DNA of 64,000 bases from Pseudomonas sp. (GCF_017744435.1 NZ_JAGIBG010000018.1:34704-98703), one strand, 5' to 3'. Positions 8,222-25,176 are shown, numbered from the stretch's first letter. Notes: generated by a model from the letters alone, not told the origin. A program made the numbers and translations.

Positions 8222-10768
8222 TTAAAGGGTACGAGCAACCTGGACTTTCTCGAAGACTTCGATCTTGTCGCCGACCTTGACGTCGTTGTAGCTCTTGACG
8301 CCAATACCGCACTCCATGCCCGAACGCACTTCGGAAGCGTCATCCTTGAAGCGACGCAGCGATTCCAGCTCGCCTTCGAAGATCACAACGTCTTCGCGCA
8401 GTACGCGGATCGGACGGTTGCGGTACACGGTACCTTCGATGACCATACAGCCAGCGATGGCGCCGAACTTCGGCGAACGGAACACGTCACGGACTTCTGC
8501 AACGCCCAGGATGTTCTCGCGAACATCGCTGCCGAGCATACCGGTCAGGGCTTTCTTGACGTCTTCGATGATGTCGTAGATCACGTTGTAGTAACGCATA
8601 TCCAGACCTTCCTGCTCGACGATCTTGCGCGCGCCGGCATCGGCACGCACGTTGAAGCCGAACAGTACTGCATTCGAAGCCAGCGCCAGGTTGGCGTCGC
8701 TTTCGGTGATACCACCGACGCCGCCACCGATCACGCGCACCTGAACTTCGTCGTTGCCCAGACCGCCCAGCGAGCCCTGCAGTGCTTCCAGGGAACCACG
8801 CACGTCGGTCTTGAGGACGATGTTGAGGGTCTTCTTCTCTTCCTGACCCATGGTCTCGAAGATGTTTTCCAGCTTGCCGGCGTGAGCACGGGCCAGCTTG
8901 ACCTCGCGGTACTTGCCTTGACGGAACAGGGCAACTTCACGGGCCTTCTTCTCGTCGGCAACCACGGACAGCTCGTCACCGGCTTCCGGGGTACCGTCCA
9001 GGCCAAGAATCTCGACCGGGATCGACGGGCCGGCTTCCTTCACAGGCTTGCCGTTCTCGTCGAGCATGGCGCGCACGCGGCCATAGTTGGAACCGCACAG
9101 GACCATGTCGCCCTGACGCAGGGTACCGTCCTGAACCAGGATGGTCGCCACCGGGCCACGGCCCTTGTCCAGGCGCGATTCGACCACGACGCCACGACCT
9201 GGAGCGGTCGGAGTGGCGGTCAGCTCGAGGATCTCGGCCTGCAGCAGGACGGCTTCGAGCAGTTCGTCGACACCGGTACCCATCTTCGCCGACACCTTGA
9301 CGAACGGAGTGTCACCACCCCAGTCCTCGGAGGTCACGCCTTCGACGGCCAGTTCGTTGCGGATGCGATCGAGGTCGGCACCCGGCTTGTCGATCTTGTT
9401 CACTGCGACCACCAGCGGAACGCCAGCTGCCTTGGCATGCTGAACGGCTTCGCGGGTCTGCGGCATCACGCCGTCGTCCGCCGCCACCACCAGGATGACG
9501 ATGTCGGTAGCCTTGGCACCACGGGCACGCATCGCGGTGAACGCGGCGTGGCCTGGGGTATCGAGGAAGGTGACCATGCCGCGGTCGGTTTCCACGTGGT
9601 AGGCACCGATGTGCTGGGTAATACCACCGGCTTCGCCAGCAGCAACCTTGGCACGACGGATGTAGTCGAGCAGCGAGGTCTTACCGTGGTCAACGTGACC
9701 CATGACGGTAACGACCGGCGCACGCGACTCGGTCTGACCTTCGAACTTCAGCGACTCGGCCAGGGAATCTTCCAGGGCGGTATCGCTGACCAGGGTGACC
9801 TTGTGGCCCAACTCTTCTGCGATCAGCTGAGCGGTTTCCTGGTCGAGCACCTGGTTGATGGTAACCGGGGTGCCCAGCTTGAACATGAACTTGACCACTT
9901 CGGCGCCCTTGACGGACATCTGGTTGGCCAGCTCAGAGACGGTGATGGTCTCGCCGATGGTCACGTCACGAATGACGGGGCCGGTCGGGTTCTGGAAGCC
10001 GTGCTGGTTACGCTTCTTCAGCTTGCTCTTGCCACCACGGCCACGACGAGCGCCATCGCTCTCTTCGTCGGTGGTGCGCGGAGCGGCACGAGGCGTCGGA
10101 GCCTTTTCCTTCTCCTTGACCTTGACCTTGATCGACACGCGCGGCGCTTCGCCACGACGCTCGCCACCACGACGGTCTTCGTCACGGGTACGGCCTTCGT
10201 TGCGACGGGCTTCGTCCTTCTTGCGCTCGGCAGCGCGGGCTGCGGCGTCTTCGGACGCTGGTACGTCGGCGACTACCGGGGCTGGAGCGGCAGCAGGCGC
10301 TGGCTCGGCCTTGGCGGCAGGTGCCGGGGCCGGCGCGGCGGCAGCGACGTCGGCTGCCTGACGGCGAGCCTGCTCTTCGTTGCGCTGGCGAACTTCGGCC
10401 TCGACCTTGTCGCGGGCGGCATTTTCAGCCGCGCGGCGCTCATCCAGCTCACGCTTCTGCTCAGCCTGGATTTCTTCCGGGCTGCGCTGAACGAAAACTT
10501 TCTTCTTGCGTACTTCTACGCTGATGCTCTTGCTACCGGCGACACGCAGGGTGCTGGTGGTCTTGCGCTGCAAGGTAATCTTGCGCGGCTCTTCCGCCTT
10601 GCTCTTGTGGCTGCTCTTCAAATGGGTCAGCAGAGTCTGCTTCTCATTGTCGGTCACTACCTGACCGGCGTCGGTGTGCGGCAGACCTGCCTCACGCATC
10701 TGCTGCAGCAGGCGCTCTACCGGTGCCTCGACCTCTTGGGCCAGTTCTTTCACCGTGACTTGCGTCAT
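8222..10768 (-). CDS. infB: Translation initiation factor IF-2
   Basis: The protein has 848 residues. It is the GTPase that brings fMet-tRNA to the 30S subunit and promotes subunit joining. An N-terminal IF2_N domain ([20 protein letters not shown]) is followed by a long charged Ala/Glu/Arg linker, then the G domain with GHVDHGKTS (G1, near residue 355), DTPGHAAF (G3) and NKID (G4), and beta-barrel domains to the C-terminus. The ATG start lies 27 bases after nusA in the rimP-nusA-infB operon. Confidence 0.98.
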   Translation of the reverse strand: MTQVTVKELAQEVEAPVERLLQQMREAGLPHTDAGQVVTDNEKQTLLTHLKSSHKSKAEEPRKITLQRKTTSTLRVAGSKSISVEVRKKKVFVQRSPEEIQAEQKRELDERRAAENAARDKVEAEVRQRNEEQARRQAADVAAAAPAPAPAAKAEPAPAAAPAPVVADVPASEDAAARAAERKKDEARRNEGRTRDEDRRGGERRGEAPRVSIKVKVKEKEKAPTPRAAPRTTDEESDGARRGRGGKSKLKKRNQHGFQNPTGPVIRDVTIGETITVSELANQMSVKGAEVVKFMFKLGTPVTINQVLDQETAQLIAEELGHKVTLVSDTALEDSLAESLKFEGQTESRAPVVTVMGHVDHGKTSLLDYIRRAKVAAGEAGGITQHIGAYHVETDRGMVTFLDTPGHAAFTAMRARGAKATDIVILVVAADDGVMPQTREAVQHAKAAGVPLVVAVNKIDKPGADLDRIRNELAVEGVTSEDWGGDTPFVKVSAKMGTGVDELLEAVLLQAEILELTATPTAPGRGVVVESRLDKGRGPVATILVQDGTLRQGDMVLCGSNYGRVRAMLDENGKPVKEAGPSIPVEILGLDGTPEAGDELSVVADEKKAREVALFRQGKYREVKLARAHAGKLENIFETMGQEEKKTLNIVLKTDVRGSLEALQGSLGGLGNDEVQVRVIGGGVGGITESDANLALASNAVLFGFNVRADAGARKIVEQEGLDMRYYNVIYDIIEDVKKALTGMLGSDVRENILGVAEVRDVFRSPKFGAIAGCMVIEGTVYRNRPIRVLREDVVIFEGELESLRRFKDDASEVRSGMECGIGVKSYNDVKVGDKIEVFEKVQVARTL

Positions 10769-10795
10769 GCACTTCTCTCCTCAGGCCGCGCCTAA

Positions 10796-12277
10796 TTACT
10801 CGAACCAGTGGGCTCGGGCGGCCATGATCAACTTGCCGGCACGCTCTTCGTCGATGCCGTCGATGTCGAGCAGGTCGTCAATCGACTGCTCGGCCAGGTC
10901 TTCGCGGTTAACCACGCCGCGCACCGCCAGTTCCGCTGCCAGGTCCTTGTCCATGCCCTCGAGGGAGAGCAGGTCGTCGGACGGATGGGCGTCTGCCAGT
11001 TTTTCTTCGGTAGCGATGGCCTTGGTCAACAAACGGTCCTTGGCACGAGCGCGCAGCTCATTGACGATATCTTCGTCAAAGCCATCGATGTTGAGCATTT
11101 CTTCCAACGGTACGTAGGCAATTTCTTCGAGGCTGGTGAAGCCTTCGTCGACCAGCACTTGGGCCAGCTCCTCGTCGACTTCCAGCTCTTCGATGAAATT
11201 GCGCAGGATGTCGCCGGTTTCAGCCTGCTGCTTGGCCTGGATGTCCTTCTCGGTCATCACGTTCAGGGTCCAGCCGGTCAGCTGACTGGCCAGGCGAACG
11301 TTCTGACCACCACGGCCAATGGCTTGCGCCAGGTTGTCTTCGGCAACGGCAATGTCCATTGCATGGGCATCTTCATCAACGATGATCGCCGCGACTTCAG
11401 CCGGCGACATGGCGTTGATGACGAATTGCGCCGGGTTCTCGTCCCACAGGACGATATCCACACGCTCACCACCCAGCTCGCCGGATACGGCCTGGACGCG
11501 CGAACCGCGCATGCCGATGCAGGCACCTTGCGGGTCGATGCGCTTGTCCTTGGAGCGGACGGCGATCTTGGCACGCGACCCCGGATCACGGGAGGCAGCC
11601 ATGACTTCGATGAGGCCTTCGGCGATTTCCGGCACTTCGATGCGGAACAGTTCGATCAGCATCTGCGGCGCGGTGCGCGACAGGATCAGCTGAGGACCGC
11701 GGTTCTCGGTGCGGATTTCCTTGAGCAGCGCACGCAGGCGCACGCCGACACGGAAGGTCTCACGTGGAATGATGTCTTCGCGAGCCAGCAAGGCCTCGGC
11801 GTTGTTACCCAGGTCAACGATGACGTTGTCGCGGGTGACCTTCTTGACGGTACCGGAGATGATCTCGTTGACCCGCTCGCGGTAGGCGTCGACCACCTGA
11901 GCGCGCTCGGCTTCACGGACCTTCTGCACGATGACCTGCTTGGCGGTCTGCGCGGCGATACGGCCGAATTCGATGGACTCGATCTTTTCTTCGATCACGT
12001 CACCGACTTTTGCTTCCGGGTGAGTGTCCTTGATCTTGTCCAGCCAGGTTTCGATCGCCGGATCGTCCAGGTCGTTCTCGTCGACCACGGTCCAGCGACG
12101 GAAAGTCTCGTAGCTACCGGTGTGGCGGTTGATTTCCACACGCAGGTCGACTTCGTCCTCAAAACGTTTTTTGGTTGCAGTAGCCAGGGCCACTTCCAGC
12201 GCTTCGAAAATGACGCCGGGCGGTACACCTTTTTCGTTGGATACCGATTCAACAACCAGCAGTACTTCTTTGCTCAT
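10796..12277 (-). CDS. nusA: Transcription termination/antitermination factor NusA
   Basis: 493 residues, the usual Pseudomonas length. N-terminal RNA polymerase-binding domain ([20 protein letters not shown]), S1 domain near 135-200, two KH domains (including [17 protein letters not shown]), and two acidic C-terminal repeats. It controls pausing, termination and antitermination. The start is the ATG at 12277 with GAGGCG upstream; an upstream in-frame codon at 12298 is less likely. Confidence 0.97.
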   Translation of the reverse strand: MSKEVLLVVESVSNEKGVPPGVIFEALEVALATATKKRFEDEVDLRVEINRHTGSYETFRRWTVVDENDLDDPAIETWLDKIKDTHPEAKVGDVIEEKIESIEFGRIAAQTAKQVIVQKVREAERAQVVDAYRERVNEIISGTVKKVTRDNVIVDLGNNAEALLAREDIIPRETFRVGVRLRALLKEIRTENRGPQLILSRTAPQMLIELFRIEVPEIAEGLIEVMAASRDPGSRAKIAVRSKDKRIDPQGACIGMRGSRVQAVSGELGGERVDIVLWDENPAQFVINAMSPAEVAAIIVDEDAHAMDIAVAEDNLAQAIGRGGQNVRLASQLTGWTLNVMTEKDIQAKQQAETGDILRNFIEELEVDEELAQVLVDEGFTSLEEIAYVPLEEMLNIDGFDEDIVNELRARAKDRLLTKAIATEEKLADAHPSDDLLSLEGMDKDLAAELAVRGVVNREDLAEQSIDDLLDIDGIDEERAGKLIMAARAHWFE

Positions 12278-12336
12278 CGTACGCCTCGCCTTGCGCAAGC
12301 CATTGGGCCCGGATAGTCCGCCGGGCCCGGCACGTC

Positions 12337-12795
12337 TCAGTCAAAACTGGGAATAATATTGGCCTTGTCGATCGAGTCGATCGGCAGCAGGAACTCCTGG
12401 TTGTCCACCTGGACCACCACGTCCTGATCCTCCACACCGCGGAGAAGGCCCTGGAAGTTACGACGACCCTCGAAGGGTGAACGCAGCTTGATCTTCACTT
12501 GTTCGCCGGCATGCGAGGCAAACTGTTCCAGAGTGAACAGTGGGCGATCCATGCCTGGAGAGGAGACCTCAAGGGTATATTCGCTGCTGATCGGATCTTC
12601 TACATCGAGGATCGCGCTGGCCTGACGGCTGACCGCTTCACAGTCGTCCACCAGGATGCCGTCTTCCTTGTCGATATAGATGCGCAGTACCGAATGCTTA
12701 CCCTGGGATACGAATTCGATCCCCCAGCACTGATAGCCCAGACCCTCGACCACCGGGGCCAACAAGGCCTGCAACTGTTCTAGCTTGCTCGACAC
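12337..12795 (-). CDS. rimP: Ribosome maturation factor RimP
   Basis: 152 residues from a GTG start ([20 protein letters not shown]), the family's usual N-terminus. RimP helps assemble the 30S subunit. Other marks are [20 protein letters not shown] and [15 protein letters not shown] purine-rich GAGGGGG lies a few bases upstream of the GTG; an ATG at 12813 would add six residues and cannot be excluded. First protein gene of the metY-rimP-nusA-infB type operon, preceded by tRNA-fMet and two terminator-like hairpins. Confidence 0.93.
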   Translation of the reverse strand: MSSKLEQLQALLAPVVEGLGYQCWGIEFVSQGKHSVLRIYIDKEDGILVDDCEAVSRQASAILDVEDPISSEYTLEVSSPGMDRPLFTLEQFASHAGEQVKIKLRSPFEGRRNFQGLLRGVEDQDVVVQVDNQEFLLPIDSIDKANIIPSFD

Positions 12796-12820
12796 CTGAA
12801 CCCCCTCGTGCATGCTGTGC

Positions 12821-12846
12821 AAATAAAAAATGGGCGAAGCGCCCAT
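12821..12846 (-). terminator. Terminator/attenuator ahead of rimP
   Basis: ATGGGCG-AAG-CGCCCAT at 12830-12846 is followed on the minus strand by a T-rich run (12821-12830). It ends 26 bases upstream of the rimP GTG, so the long operon must be transcribed through it or start after it. Confidence 0.8.
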
Positions 12847-12895
12847 CCCTGAAAGCGCCGTAGGACAACGACGCCGTAAATTTTGTTCGGCTAGC

Positions 12896-12917
12896 AAAAA
12901 GCCCCTGAAAAGGGGCT
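12896..12917 (-). terminator. Terminator after tRNA-fMet
   Basis: AGCCCCT-GAA-AGGGGCT stem with five A on the plus-strand left side, giving a U run in the minus transcript, 11 bases past the tRNA 3' end. Confidence 0.85.
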
Positions 12918-12927
12918 CCGCTGAAGC

Positions 12928-13004
<77 letters not shown>

Positions 13005-13073
13005 ACAAAGCTGGGGCGAAAGTATAAGACTTAACCTGCTTATGGGTCAAACCCAAACCTTCACCTGCAAGAA

Positions 13074-13091
13074 AGCCCGCTAAAGCGGGCT
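13074..13091 (-). terminator. Hairpin after tRNA-Leu
   Basis: AGCCCGC-TAAA-GCGGGCT with a mixed T/C tail on the minus strand; probable weak terminator or processing site between the two tRNA genes. Confidence 0.6.
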
Positions 13092-13104
13092 CTCAAGCTT
13101 CAAT

Positions 13105-13190
13105 TGGTACCGAGAAGGGGACTCGAACCCCTACACCCTATGGGCACAACCACCTCAAGGTTGCGTGTCTACCAATTCCACCACCTCGGC
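13105..13190 (-). tRNA. tRNA-Leu (GAG)
   Basis: An 86-base class II tRNA with a long variable arm and encoded CCA on the minus strand. The anticodon stem CAACC/GGTTG encloses TTGAGGT, giving anticodon GAG, which reads CUC and CUU. It starts GCCGAGG and ends TCTCGGT-ACCA. It lies 20 bases after secG and is probably co-transcribed with it. Confidence 0.96.
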
Positions 13191-13210
13191 AATACTACAT
13201 TTGAAACCCG

Positions 13211-13606
13211 TTACTTCTGCTCTTCGGCTGGAGGAGGAACATCACCTTTAGGGGCGCTGTCGCTCTTCTGTTCCTGGAGCACCGGTACATCATCATTAAC
13301 TGCCGGTTTCTGCGGCTCTTTCACTTCTAGCACCGCTGGATCTGGAAGACCTGCTTGGCTAAGCTGGTGAGCTTGTTGCTTCGCGAAGTATCCTAACCCA
13401 AGTGCTGTCAAAAAGAAAGTGGCAGCGAGTATAGCAGTCAATTTACTCAGGAAGGTAGCAGAACCTTGGCTTCCGAACACAGTGTTTGAGGCACCTGCGC
13501 CGAAAGATGCACCTGCTTCCGCACCTTTACCCTGTTGCAACAGAACCAGCACTACAAGCGACAGCGCTGCCAACAGATGAAAAACAACGATAACTGTTTC
13601 CAGCAT
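13211..13606 (-). CDS. secG: Protein translocase subunit SecG
   Basis: 131 residues. Two membrane segments ([20 protein letters not shown] at the N-terminus and [19 protein letters not shown]) with the signature [13 protein letters not shown] between them, followed by a Pro/Glu/Lys-rich cytoplasmic tail longer than in E. coli. SecG assists the SecYE channel. The ATG at 13606 directly begins the first membrane helix; the longer in-frame start was rejected because it overlaps tpiA. Lies 4 bases after tpiA. Confidence 0.95.
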   Translation of the reverse strand: MLETVIVVFHLLAALSLVVLVLLQQGKGAEAGASFGAGASNTVFGSQGSATFLSKLTAILAATFFLTALGLGYFAKQQAHQLSQAGLPDPAVLEVKEPQKPAVNDDVPVLQEQKSDSAPKGDVPPPAEEQK

Positions 13607-13610
13607 TTGT

Positions 13611-14366
13611 TCAGTTTCCTGCGGCGCGACAAATTGCACCGAATTCGTCTGCGTTCAGGGACGCTCCACCAATGAGCCCCCCATCGATATCCGGCATGCC
13701 GAACAGTTCGGCCGCATTGGCCGCCTTCACGCTGCCGCCGTAGAGAAGCTGCACGTTTGCGGCAACTTCGGCGTCTTCGGCCGCCAACTGAGCCCGGATG
13801 GCTGCATGCACATCCTGAGCCTGTTGAGGCGAAGCCGTCAAACCTGTGCCAATGGCCCAAACCGGCTCATAGGCGATTACAGCATTGGCAAAAGCCTTAA
13901 CACCGAACGCGTCGATGATACTGCTTAGTTGACCCCCGACAACTTCGAGGGTCTTGCCTGCCTCACGCTCTTCAAGAGTTTCCCCTACGCAGAGCACCGG
14001 CATTAAACCACTAAGTTGAGCGGCTGCAAACTTCTCTTTCAGCACTTCTTCACTTTCGCCGATGATCTGGCGACGCTCGGAGTGGCCAATCAAGACCAAC
14101 TTGCAACCTGCTTCAACCAACTGACTCGGTGCAACTTCACCGGTCAGCGCGCCCTGTTCGGGCTTTACCGCAGAATTCTGTGCTCCGACAGTGATTCCTT
14201 TGCCCTGCAGCCCATCAACCACTTGATTGATGAACAGCGCCGGCGGGAACACCGCGACTTCAACACCGTTTGGCACGGACATATTGCCCAGGCCCAGGAT
14301 CAGCTCAGCGACGCTGGCGCGGGTACCGTGCATCTTCCAGTTACCAGCTACCATGGGGCGACGCAT
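13611..14366 (-). CDS. tpiA: Triose-phosphate isomerase
   Basis: 251 residues, interconverting glyceraldehyde-3-phosphate and dihydroxyacetone phosphate. Active-site landmarks: AGNWKMHG (Lys), GHSERR (His), [11 protein letters not shown] (Glu and loop 6) and GGSVKAANA (phosphate binding). Coupled closely to secG downstream; glmM lies 66 bases upstream. Confidence 0.98.
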   Translation of the reverse strand: MRRPMVAGNWKMHGTRASVAELILGLGNMSVPNGVEVAVFPPALFINQVVDGLQGKGITVGAQNSAVKPEQGALTGEVAPSQLVEAGCKLVLIGHSERRQIIGESEEVLKEKFAAAQLSGLMPVLCVGETLEEREAGKTLEVVGGQLSSIIDAFGVKAFANAVIAYEPVWAIGTGLTASPQQAQDVHAAIRAQLAAEDAEVAANVQLLYGGSVKAANAAELFGMPDIDGGLIGGASLNADEFGAICRAAGN

Positions 14367-14432
14367 GCTTTACCTCGTCGGTCAAAGTGGGCGCAGATCT
14401 TACCCAACCCGATCTGCGCTGGCAAGCCTCTT

Positions 14433-15773
14433 TCAGGCACAAACTTCTGCGACCAGCTTGGCCAGGGCTTCAGCGTGGCTGCGCACCTGGATTTCATCGT
14501 CACCTTCGACCATCACCCGCACCAACGGCTCGGTACCGGACTTGCGCAGCAGCACTCGACCGCGCCCGGCCATGGCCTCGGTGACCTTGGCGCTGGCTTC
14601 CTTGACTGCCGGGTGCTCCAGAGGGTCGACCTTGCTTGCGCCAAAGCGCACGTTGATCAACACCTGAGGGCACTTGCGCAGGGCCTGGCGCGCCTGAGCC
14701 AGGGTCTCGCCGCGGCGCTTGAGCGCCATCAGCACCTGAAGCGCGGCAATGATCGCGTCACCGGTAGTGGTGTGGTTGCAGCACACGACGTGGCCGGAGT
14801 TTTCGCCACCCAACAGCCAGTCGCGCTCGAGCAGCTCGGCCATCACATAGCGGTCACCCACCTTGGCGCGCACGAACGGAATGTCGAGGTCCTTGAGCGC
14901 AAGCTCCAGGCCCAGGTTGCTCATCAGCGTGCCGACGACGCCGCCCTGCAGCTTGCCGCGCTCGTGCAGGTCACGGGCGATGATGAACAGCAGCTCGTCG
15001 CCATCGACGATGGCGCCCGTGTGGTCGACCATCAGCACCCGGTCACCGTCACCATCGAAGGCGATGCCCAGGTCGGCATGCCCCACCAGCACAGCGGCCT
15101 GCAGCGACTCGATGTGAGTGGAACCACAACCTTCGTTGATGTTCAGGCCGTCAGGCTGCGCGTGCAGTACGGTGACATCGGCGCCCAGCTCGCGGAATAC
15201 GCTCGGGGCAACCTTGTAGGTGGCACCGTGGGCGCAGTCGACCACCAGCTTGAGCCCTTCGAAGCTGGTGCTGCTCGGTACGCTGCTTTTGCAGAATTCG
15301 ATATAGCGACCCGCCGCGTCATTGATGCGGGAAACCTTGCCCAGCTTGCCCGACTCGACCACGGTCATCGGCTGATCGAGCAACTCTTCGATCATCAGCT
15401 CGACTTCGTCAGGCAGCTTGGTGCCCTGGCCGGAGAAGAACTTGATGCCGTTGTCGTCGTGCGGGTTGTGCGAAGCACTGATGACGATGCCCGCTTCAGC
15501 ATGGAAGGTACGGGTCAGGTAAGCGATGGCCGGCGTCGGCATAGGCCCGAGCAGCATCACGTCAGCACCCGCAGCAGACAACCCGGCCTCGAGCGCAGAC
15601 TCGAACATGTAACCGGAAATACGCGTGTCCTTGCCCACCAGCACGCGGCAGTTGCCTTGCTTGCGGAAGGCCATGCCAGCAGCCCAACCCAGCTTCAGCA
15701 TGAAATCAGGGGTGATCGGGTATACGCCGACGCGGCCACGGATGCCGTCGGTACCAAAGTATTTTCTGCTCAT
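14433..15773 (-). CDS. glmM: Phosphoglucosamine mutase
   Basis: 446 residues. It converts glucosamine-6-phosphate to glucosamine-1-phosphate for UDP-GlcNAc, peptidoglycan and LPS synthesis. The phosphoserine loop [12 protein letters not shown], the metal loop DGDGDR and the C-terminal phosphate-binding [12 protein letters not shown] are present. The ATG at 15773 begins [13 protein letters not shown], the family N-terminus. Preceded by folP with a 16-base gap, the common folP-glmM pair. Confidence 0.98.
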   Translation of the reverse strand: MSRKYFGTDGIRGRVGVYPITPDFMLKLGWAAGMAFRKQGNCRVLVGKDTRISGYMFESALEAGLSAAGADVMLLGPMPTPAIAYLTRTFHAEAGIVISASHNPHDDNGIKFFSGQGTKLPDEVELMIEELLDQPMTVVESGKLGKVSRINDAAGRYIEFCKSSVPSSTSFEGLKLVVDCAHGATYKVAPSVFRELGADVTVLHAQPDGLNINEGCGSTHIESLQAAVLVGHADLGIAFDGDGDRVLMVDHTGAIVDGDELLFIIARDLHERGKLQGGVVGTLMSNLGLELALKDLDIPFVRAKVGDRYVMAELLERDWLLGGENSGHVVCCNHTTTGDAIIAALQVLMALKRRGETLAQARQALRKCPQVLINVRFGASKVDPLEHPAVKEASAKVTEAMAGRGRVLLRKSGTEPLVRVMVEGDDEIQVRSHAEALAKLVAEVCA

Positions 15774-15789
15774 AGGGACTCCAATGTTC

Positions 15790-16641
15790 TTATTCGGCGC
15801 TCTGCACCGCAGCAATCATGCGCACCACATCGACGGTCTCGGCCACATCATGGACGCGCAGGATGCTGGCCCCCTTGGTCATGGCCAGAGCTGCCAGCGC
15901 GAGGCTGCCGTACAGTCGCTCACCGACCGGACGATCCAGCGTCAGGCCGATCATGCTCTTGCGCGAAACGCCCACCAGCAGCGGGCGCCCAAGGCGATAG
16001 AGCGCTTCCATGTGCTTGAACAGGCTGAGGTTGTGCGCCACTGTCTTGGCGAAACCGAAGCCCGGATCAAGAATGATTCGTTCGGCGGGGATACCCGCCG
16101 CTGCACAAGCGGCCATCCGCTGTTCAAGATAGCGCGTTACGTCGGCGGTCACATCTTCGTAATGCGGGTCGTCCTGCATGTTTCCGGGTTCGCCGCGCAT
16201 ATGCATCAGGCAAACCGGCAAGCCGGTGTCTGCGGCCGCATCCAGGGCACCGTCGCGCTCCAGGGCACGCACGTCATTGATCAGGCCGGCACCCAACCGC
16301 GCCGACTCACGAATGACCGCAGGCGTCGAGGTATCGACCGAGATGACCACGTCGAAGCGACTGTTGATGGCCTCGACCATCGGCGCCACGCGCTCCAACT
16401 CTTCGGTCACGGAAACTGCACGCGCACCAGGACGAGTCGATTCACCACCAACATCGATCAACGTTGCACCCGCCGCGACCATCGCCTCGGCATGCCGCAA
16501 CGCTTCGTCGCGCTGGCTGAAACGACCACCGTCGGAGAAGGAATCGGGTGTTATGTTGAGAATACCCATGACATGGGTACGGGAAAGATCAAGAACCCGG
16601 TTGCCGCAAGGCAACCGGGTCGGGTACTGCACTGAGCTCAT
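15790..16641 (-). CDS. folP: Dihydropteroate synthase
   Basis: 283 residues. It joins p-aminobenzoate to the pterin in folate synthesis and is the sulfonamide target. Motifs are [25 protein letters not shown], the pterin-site DPGFGFAK and GVSRKSMIG. Between ftsH and glmM, eight bases after ftsH, consistent with one operon. Confidence 0.98.
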   Translation of the reverse strand: MSSVQYPTRLPCGNRVLDLSRTHVMGILNITPDSFSDGGRFSQRDEALRHAEAMVAAGATLIDVGGESTRPGARAVSVTEELERVAPMVEAINSRFDVVISVDTSTPAVIRESARLGAGLINDVRALERDGALDAAADTGLPVCLMHMRGEPGNMQDDPHYEDVTADVTRYLEQRMAACAAAGIPAERIILDPGFGFAKTVAHNLSLFKHMEALYRLGRPLLVGVSRKSMIGLTLDRPVGERLYGSLALAALAMTKGASILRVHDVAETVDVVRMIAAVQSAE

Positions 16642-16649
16642 AGATGCCC

Positions 16650-18563
<1,914 letters not shown>

Positions 18564-18755
18564 TTCGCTACCCTCTGAGGCCGGCGCACGACGCAGCCGT
18601 GCCTCGCATGATATTCATCGCCCTAACTTACTACATTACCTACGCATCCGCAGGCACCGTCTGTAACCCTTTGTGAAACCTAGACTACACGAAGTTCGGA
18701 CGATCCAGACGGGGCGGCCGATTGGAAATAACTATCAGCCACCCCGCAATACGCC

Positions 18756-19382
18756 TCATGCCCCTTTGAAACCCCTGCCCAGCAGGTACTGCTCACGGGA
18801 GCGATCCCGCGAAGACGACGGCTTGCGCATCTGCACCTTGTCGAACTTGCTGCGCACGTCCTTGAGGTACATGTCGAAACCTTCGCCCTGGAAGATCTTG
18901 ATCAGGAAGTCCCCGCCCGGCTTGAGCACGCGGGTCGCCAGATCCAGGGCCAGCTCGCAGAGGAACATGGCTCGCGGCATATCCACCGCAGGCGTACCAC
19001 TCATATTGGGGGCCATGTCGGAAATCACAAGGTCTACGTGCGAATCACCGACCGCCTGAAGAATCTGCTGCAGCACTTCATCCTGGGTGAAGTCGCCCTG
19101 AATGAAGGTCACGTCGGGGATCGAGTCCATTTCCAGGATATCGGAAGCGATCAGCCGACCCTGGCCACCAATCAGACGACTGGTCACCTGCGACCAGCCT
19201 CCGGGGGCCGCACCGAGGTCGATCACGCTCATGCCGGGGCGGATCAGGCGGTCTTTTTCCTGGATCTCCAGCAGTTTGTAGCTCGCACGCGAGCGGTAGC
19301 CATCCTTCTGTGCCTGCTTAACAAAAGGGTCGTTGAAATGCTCTCGCAGCCAGTTTGCGCTGCTTTTGGAACGTTGTACCAC
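18756..19382 (-). CDS. rlmE: 23S rRNA 2'-O-methyltransferase (U2552)
   Basis: 208 residues, the FtsJ/RrmJ family that methylates U2552 in the ribosomal A loop. The SAM motif [14 protein letters not shown], the catalytic Asp in [10 protein letters not shown], and [13 protein letters not shown] carrying the catalytic Lys are visible. Start GTG with GAGGTG 5 bases upstream. It is divergent from yhbY and upstream of ftsH, the classic order; the 192-base gap to ftsH holds no gene. Confidence 0.97.
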   Translation of the reverse strand: MVQRSKSSANWLREHFNDPFVKQAQKDGYRSRASYKLLEIQEKDRLIRPGMSVIDLGAAPGGWSQVTSRLIGGQGRLIASDILEMDSIPDVTFIQGDFTQDEVLQQILQAVGDSHVDLVISDMAPNMSGTPAVDMPRAMFLCELALDLATRVLKPGGDFLIKIFQGEGFDMYLKDVRSKFDKVQMRKPSSSRDRSREQYLLGRGFKGA

Positions 19383-19484
19383 GGGGCACCTCGATGATAT
19401 GCGTCGTGATTGACTGGGCGGAGCCGGTGGCCCTCGGGTAAAATGCCGGTCAATTTTACAGAATCAGACGGAAAGGGTCAGATT

Positions 19485-19793
19485 ATGCCGCTCAATAACG
19501 AGCAGAAGAAGCAATACAAGTCCATTGGTCATGACCTGAAGCCGGTCCTGATCGTTGCTGGCAACGGTTTGAACGAAGGCGTGATCGCCGAACTGGAGCG
19601 TGCGCTGGCCGATCACGAACTGATCAAGGTCGAAATTCGCTCGGAAGATCGCGAAGAGCGCGCCGCCGCCATTGCCGAACTGTGCAAGGCAGGCCGTGCC
19701 GAACTGGTACAGACCATCGGCAAGAAGGCGCTGATCTATCGCAAGAATCCGCAGCCGAACAAGCAGCTGTCCAACATCCACCGTTACAAGTGA
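19485..19793 (+). CDS. yhbY: CRM-domain RNA-binding protein YhbY
   Basis: 102 residues made of one CRS1/YhbY (CRM) domain, an IF3-C-like fold that binds pre-50S ribosomal RNA. Marks: MPLNNEQKKQYKSIGHDLKP and the GNGLNEGV loop equivalent to GxxG. The ATG at 19485 gives the family's N-terminus; an upstream in-frame start would overlap the rlmE promoter region. Divergent from rlmE. Confidence 0.93.
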   Translation: MPLNNEQKKQYKSIGHDLKPVLIVAGNGLNEGVIAELERALADHELIKVEIRSEDREERAAAIAELCKAGRAELVQTIGKKALIYRKNPQPNKQLSNIHRYK

Positions 19794-19805
19794 CGGTGGC
19801 TCCGC

Positions 19806-20225
19806 TCAGTGGCGCGCCTGGCGCGCCCTGACCGGGACCGGTTGGGCCACCAGCACGATGCCGGAGAAGCCCAACACGAGAAAACAGAACATCTGCCAGC
19901 GCTCGCCGACCGAGATGCCGTAGCGCAAGGTGTAGTACCCCACGCAGGCCGCAAAGCCCAACAACAGCATCTGGCCGCGAAACTGCCGCCACCAGGCCGC
20001 CAGGCCGTCTACCCTCGCCAGCACCGCCAGCTGGGTCAACAAGCCAAGCAACGCCACGCCGATCAACCAGCGGTCGATCTGCCCGGCGACGTCCTGCACC
20101 AGCAAGGGTGCCAGGCCACTGACTTTCAGCGCCGGCACCAGCCCCACATGGAACACCCACAGGCCACCGACCCAGAAAACCTGGGCCAGTTGCCAGAGGA
20201 TCCCCTCGAGGGATGGCGCCCGCAG
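19806..20225 (-). CDS. DUF4149-like inner-membrane protein, start uncertain
   Basis: A small hydrophobic protein with about four membrane helices. GILWQLAQVFWVGGLWVFHV, GLAPLLVQDVAGQIDRW and LRYGISVGERWQMFCFLVLG match the pattern of DUF4149 proteins. Function unknown. No ATG or GTG lies in the expected place: the first upstream ATG (20327) would overlap greA by 95 bases. I place the start at a CTG (20225) just after greA only as the most economical choice; GAGGGG lies a little further in, so a rarer internal start is possible. Likely the last gene of the carA-carB-greA transcript. Confidence 0.6.
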   Translation of the reverse strand: MRAPSLEGILWQLAQVFWVGGLWVFHVGLVPALKVSGLAPLLVQDVAGQIDRWLIGVALLGLLTQLAVLARVDGLAAWWRQFRGQMLLLGFAACVGYYTLRYGISVGERWQMFCFLVLGFSGIVLVAQPVPVRARQARH

Positions 20226-20232
20226 GCGCCGG

Positions 20233-20711
20233 TCAGATGTGTTTGACTTCGACAATCTCGTACTCGACCGTACCGCTTGGCGTCTTGACCACCACGGTGT
20301 CACCTTCTTCCTTGCCAATAATGGCACGGGCGATCGGTGCGCTGCTCGAAAGCTTGCCTTGTTTCACGTCGGCTTCATCTTCGCCGACGATCTGGTAGGT
20401 CACCTCGTCATCGGTTTCGGTGTTCGCCAGCACTACGGTAGTGCCGAAAATCACCTTGCCGGTGTGGGCGATGGTGGTGACGTCGATCACCACCGAGTTC
20501 TGCAGACGGCCTTCGATGTCGCGGATACGCGCTTCAACCATGCCCTGCTCCTCACGGGCGGCATGGTATTCGGCGTTTTCCTTGAGGTCGCCCAGCTCAC
20601 GCGCTTCGCCAATGGCTTGGCTCAGGCGCGGGCGCTCGGTCTTGCTCAGGAAGGTCAGTTCCTCTTCCAGGGCGCGAGCGCCCTGGACGGTCATCGGGTA
20701 CTTGGTCATGC

Positions 20712-20715
<4 letters not shown>
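20233..20715 (-). CDS. greA: Transcription elongation factor GreA
   Basis: 160 residues. GreA rescues backtracked RNA polymerase by stimulating transcript cleavage. The N-terminal coiled coil ([33 protein letters not shown]) carries the acidic tip residues; the FKBP-like C-terminal domain ends [14 protein letters not shown]. The ATG at 20715 overlaps the carB stop as ATGA, with AGGA 8 bases upstream; a second ATG two codons later is less well placed. Co-transcription with carAB is known in P. aeruginosa and is consistent here. Confidence 0.97.
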
Positions 20716-23933
<3,218 letters not shown>

Positions 23934-24039
23934 GGTTGTCACTCAAATCCGCGGGTCAGTCGGCAAGCCGTCTTGAACAATCTGGGTCAGGCGCTTCCGG
24001 GCGCGGCGCAAGCCGGCCCGGGGCCTTGATGCAGGATGC

Positions 24040-25176
24040 TCAGCGGCGCTTGGCCATGGCATCGGTGAAACGATCGAACAGTGGCGCGACGTCGGTCGGG
24101 CCAGGGCTCGCTTCAGGGTGGCCCTGGAAGCTGAACGCGCTCTTGTCGGTGCGCTCGATACCCTGCAGGGTGCCGTCGAACAGCGACTTGTGGATGGCGC
24201 GGACGTTGCCCGGCAGGGTGGTTTCGTCAACGGCGAAACCGTGGTTCTGGCTGGTGATCATGACCACGCCGGTATCCAGGTCCTGGACCGGGTGGTTGGC
24301 ACCGTGGTGACCGTGGCCCATCTTCACGGTCTTGGCACCGGAGGCCAGGGCCAGCAGCTGGTGGCCGAGGCAGATGCCGAATACCGGAATCTCGGTTTCG
24401 AGGATTTCCTTGATCGCCTGGATCGCGTAGTCGCATGGCTCCGGATCACCAGGGCCGTTGGACAGGAACACGCCATCCGGATTCAGCGCCAGCACTTCGC
24501 TGGCCGGGGTCTGGGCAGGCACCACGGTCACGCGGCAGCCGCGGGCAACCAGCATGCGCAGGATGTTCAGCTTGACGCCGTAGTCGAAGGCGACCACGTG
24601 GTACGGCAGGTCGGCAGCGTCGATGGTCGGGTGGCTGTCGGTTTTCAGTTCCCACACGCTGGAGCGCCACTCGTAGCGTTCCTTGGTGGAAACGACCTTG
24701 GCCAGGTCCATGCCCTTCAGGCCAGGGAAGCCGCGGGCAGCAGCGATGGCAGCTTCTTCGCTGATGTTGTCACCAGCCAGGATGCAGCCGTTCTGAGCGC
24801 CTTTTTCGCGCAGGATACGGGTCAGGCGACGGGTGTCGATGCCGGCGATGGCGACGACGTTGTTGGCCTTGAGGTACTCAGGCAGCGACTGGGTGTTACG
24901 CCAGTTGCTGGCCAGCAGCGGCAGGTCACGGATGACCAGGCCAGCGGACCAGACACGGTTCGACTCGGCGTCTTCCGGCGTGGTGCCGGTGTTGCCAATG
25001 TGCGGGTAGGTCAGGGTAACGATTTGCTGCGCGTAGGAAGGGTCTGTAAGGATTTCCTGGTAGCCGGTCATAGCGGTGTTGAATACCACCTCACCAACGG
25101 TCTGACCGTCGGCACCGATGGCTTCACCGCGGAAAATACTGCCGTCGGCAAGGGCGAGTATGGCTGGCTTTGTCAA
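24040..25176 (-). CDS. carA: Carbamoyl-phosphate synthase small (glutaminase) subunit
   Basis: 378 residues. Class I glutamine amidotransferase that hydrolyses glutamine and passes ammonia to CarB. The nucleophile motif [10 protein letters not shown] and the C-terminal His/Glu pair in [11 protein letters not shown] are present. The start is TTG (TTG ACA AAG CCA), supported by GGGAGGT four bases upstream and by the family N-terminus [13 protein letters not shown] strong terminator lies 47 bases upstream. Confidence 0.97.
   Translation of the reverse strand: MTKPAILALADGSIFRGEAIGADGQTVGEVVFNTAMTGYQEILTDPSYAQQIVTLTYPHIGNTGTTPEDAESNRVWSAGLVIRDLPLLASNWRNTQSLPEYLKANNVVAIAGIDTRRLTRILREKGAQNGCILAGDNISEEAAIAAARGFPGLKGMDLAKVVSTKERYEWRSSVWELKTDSHPTIDAADLPYHVVAFDYGVKLNILRMLVARGCRVTVVPAQTPASEVLALNPDGVFLSNGPGDPEPCDYAIQAIKEILETEIPVFGICLGHQLLALASGAKTVKMGHGHHGANHPVQDLDTGVVMITSQNHGFAVDETTLPGNVRAIHKSLFDGTLQGIERTDKSAFSFQGHPEASPGPTDVAPLFDRFTDAMAKRR

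Noticed and set aside
19806..20327. DUF4149-like gene starting at the ATG at 20327
   Set aside because: This would overlap greA by 95 bases and add about 34 basic residues not fitting the membrane-protein N-terminus.
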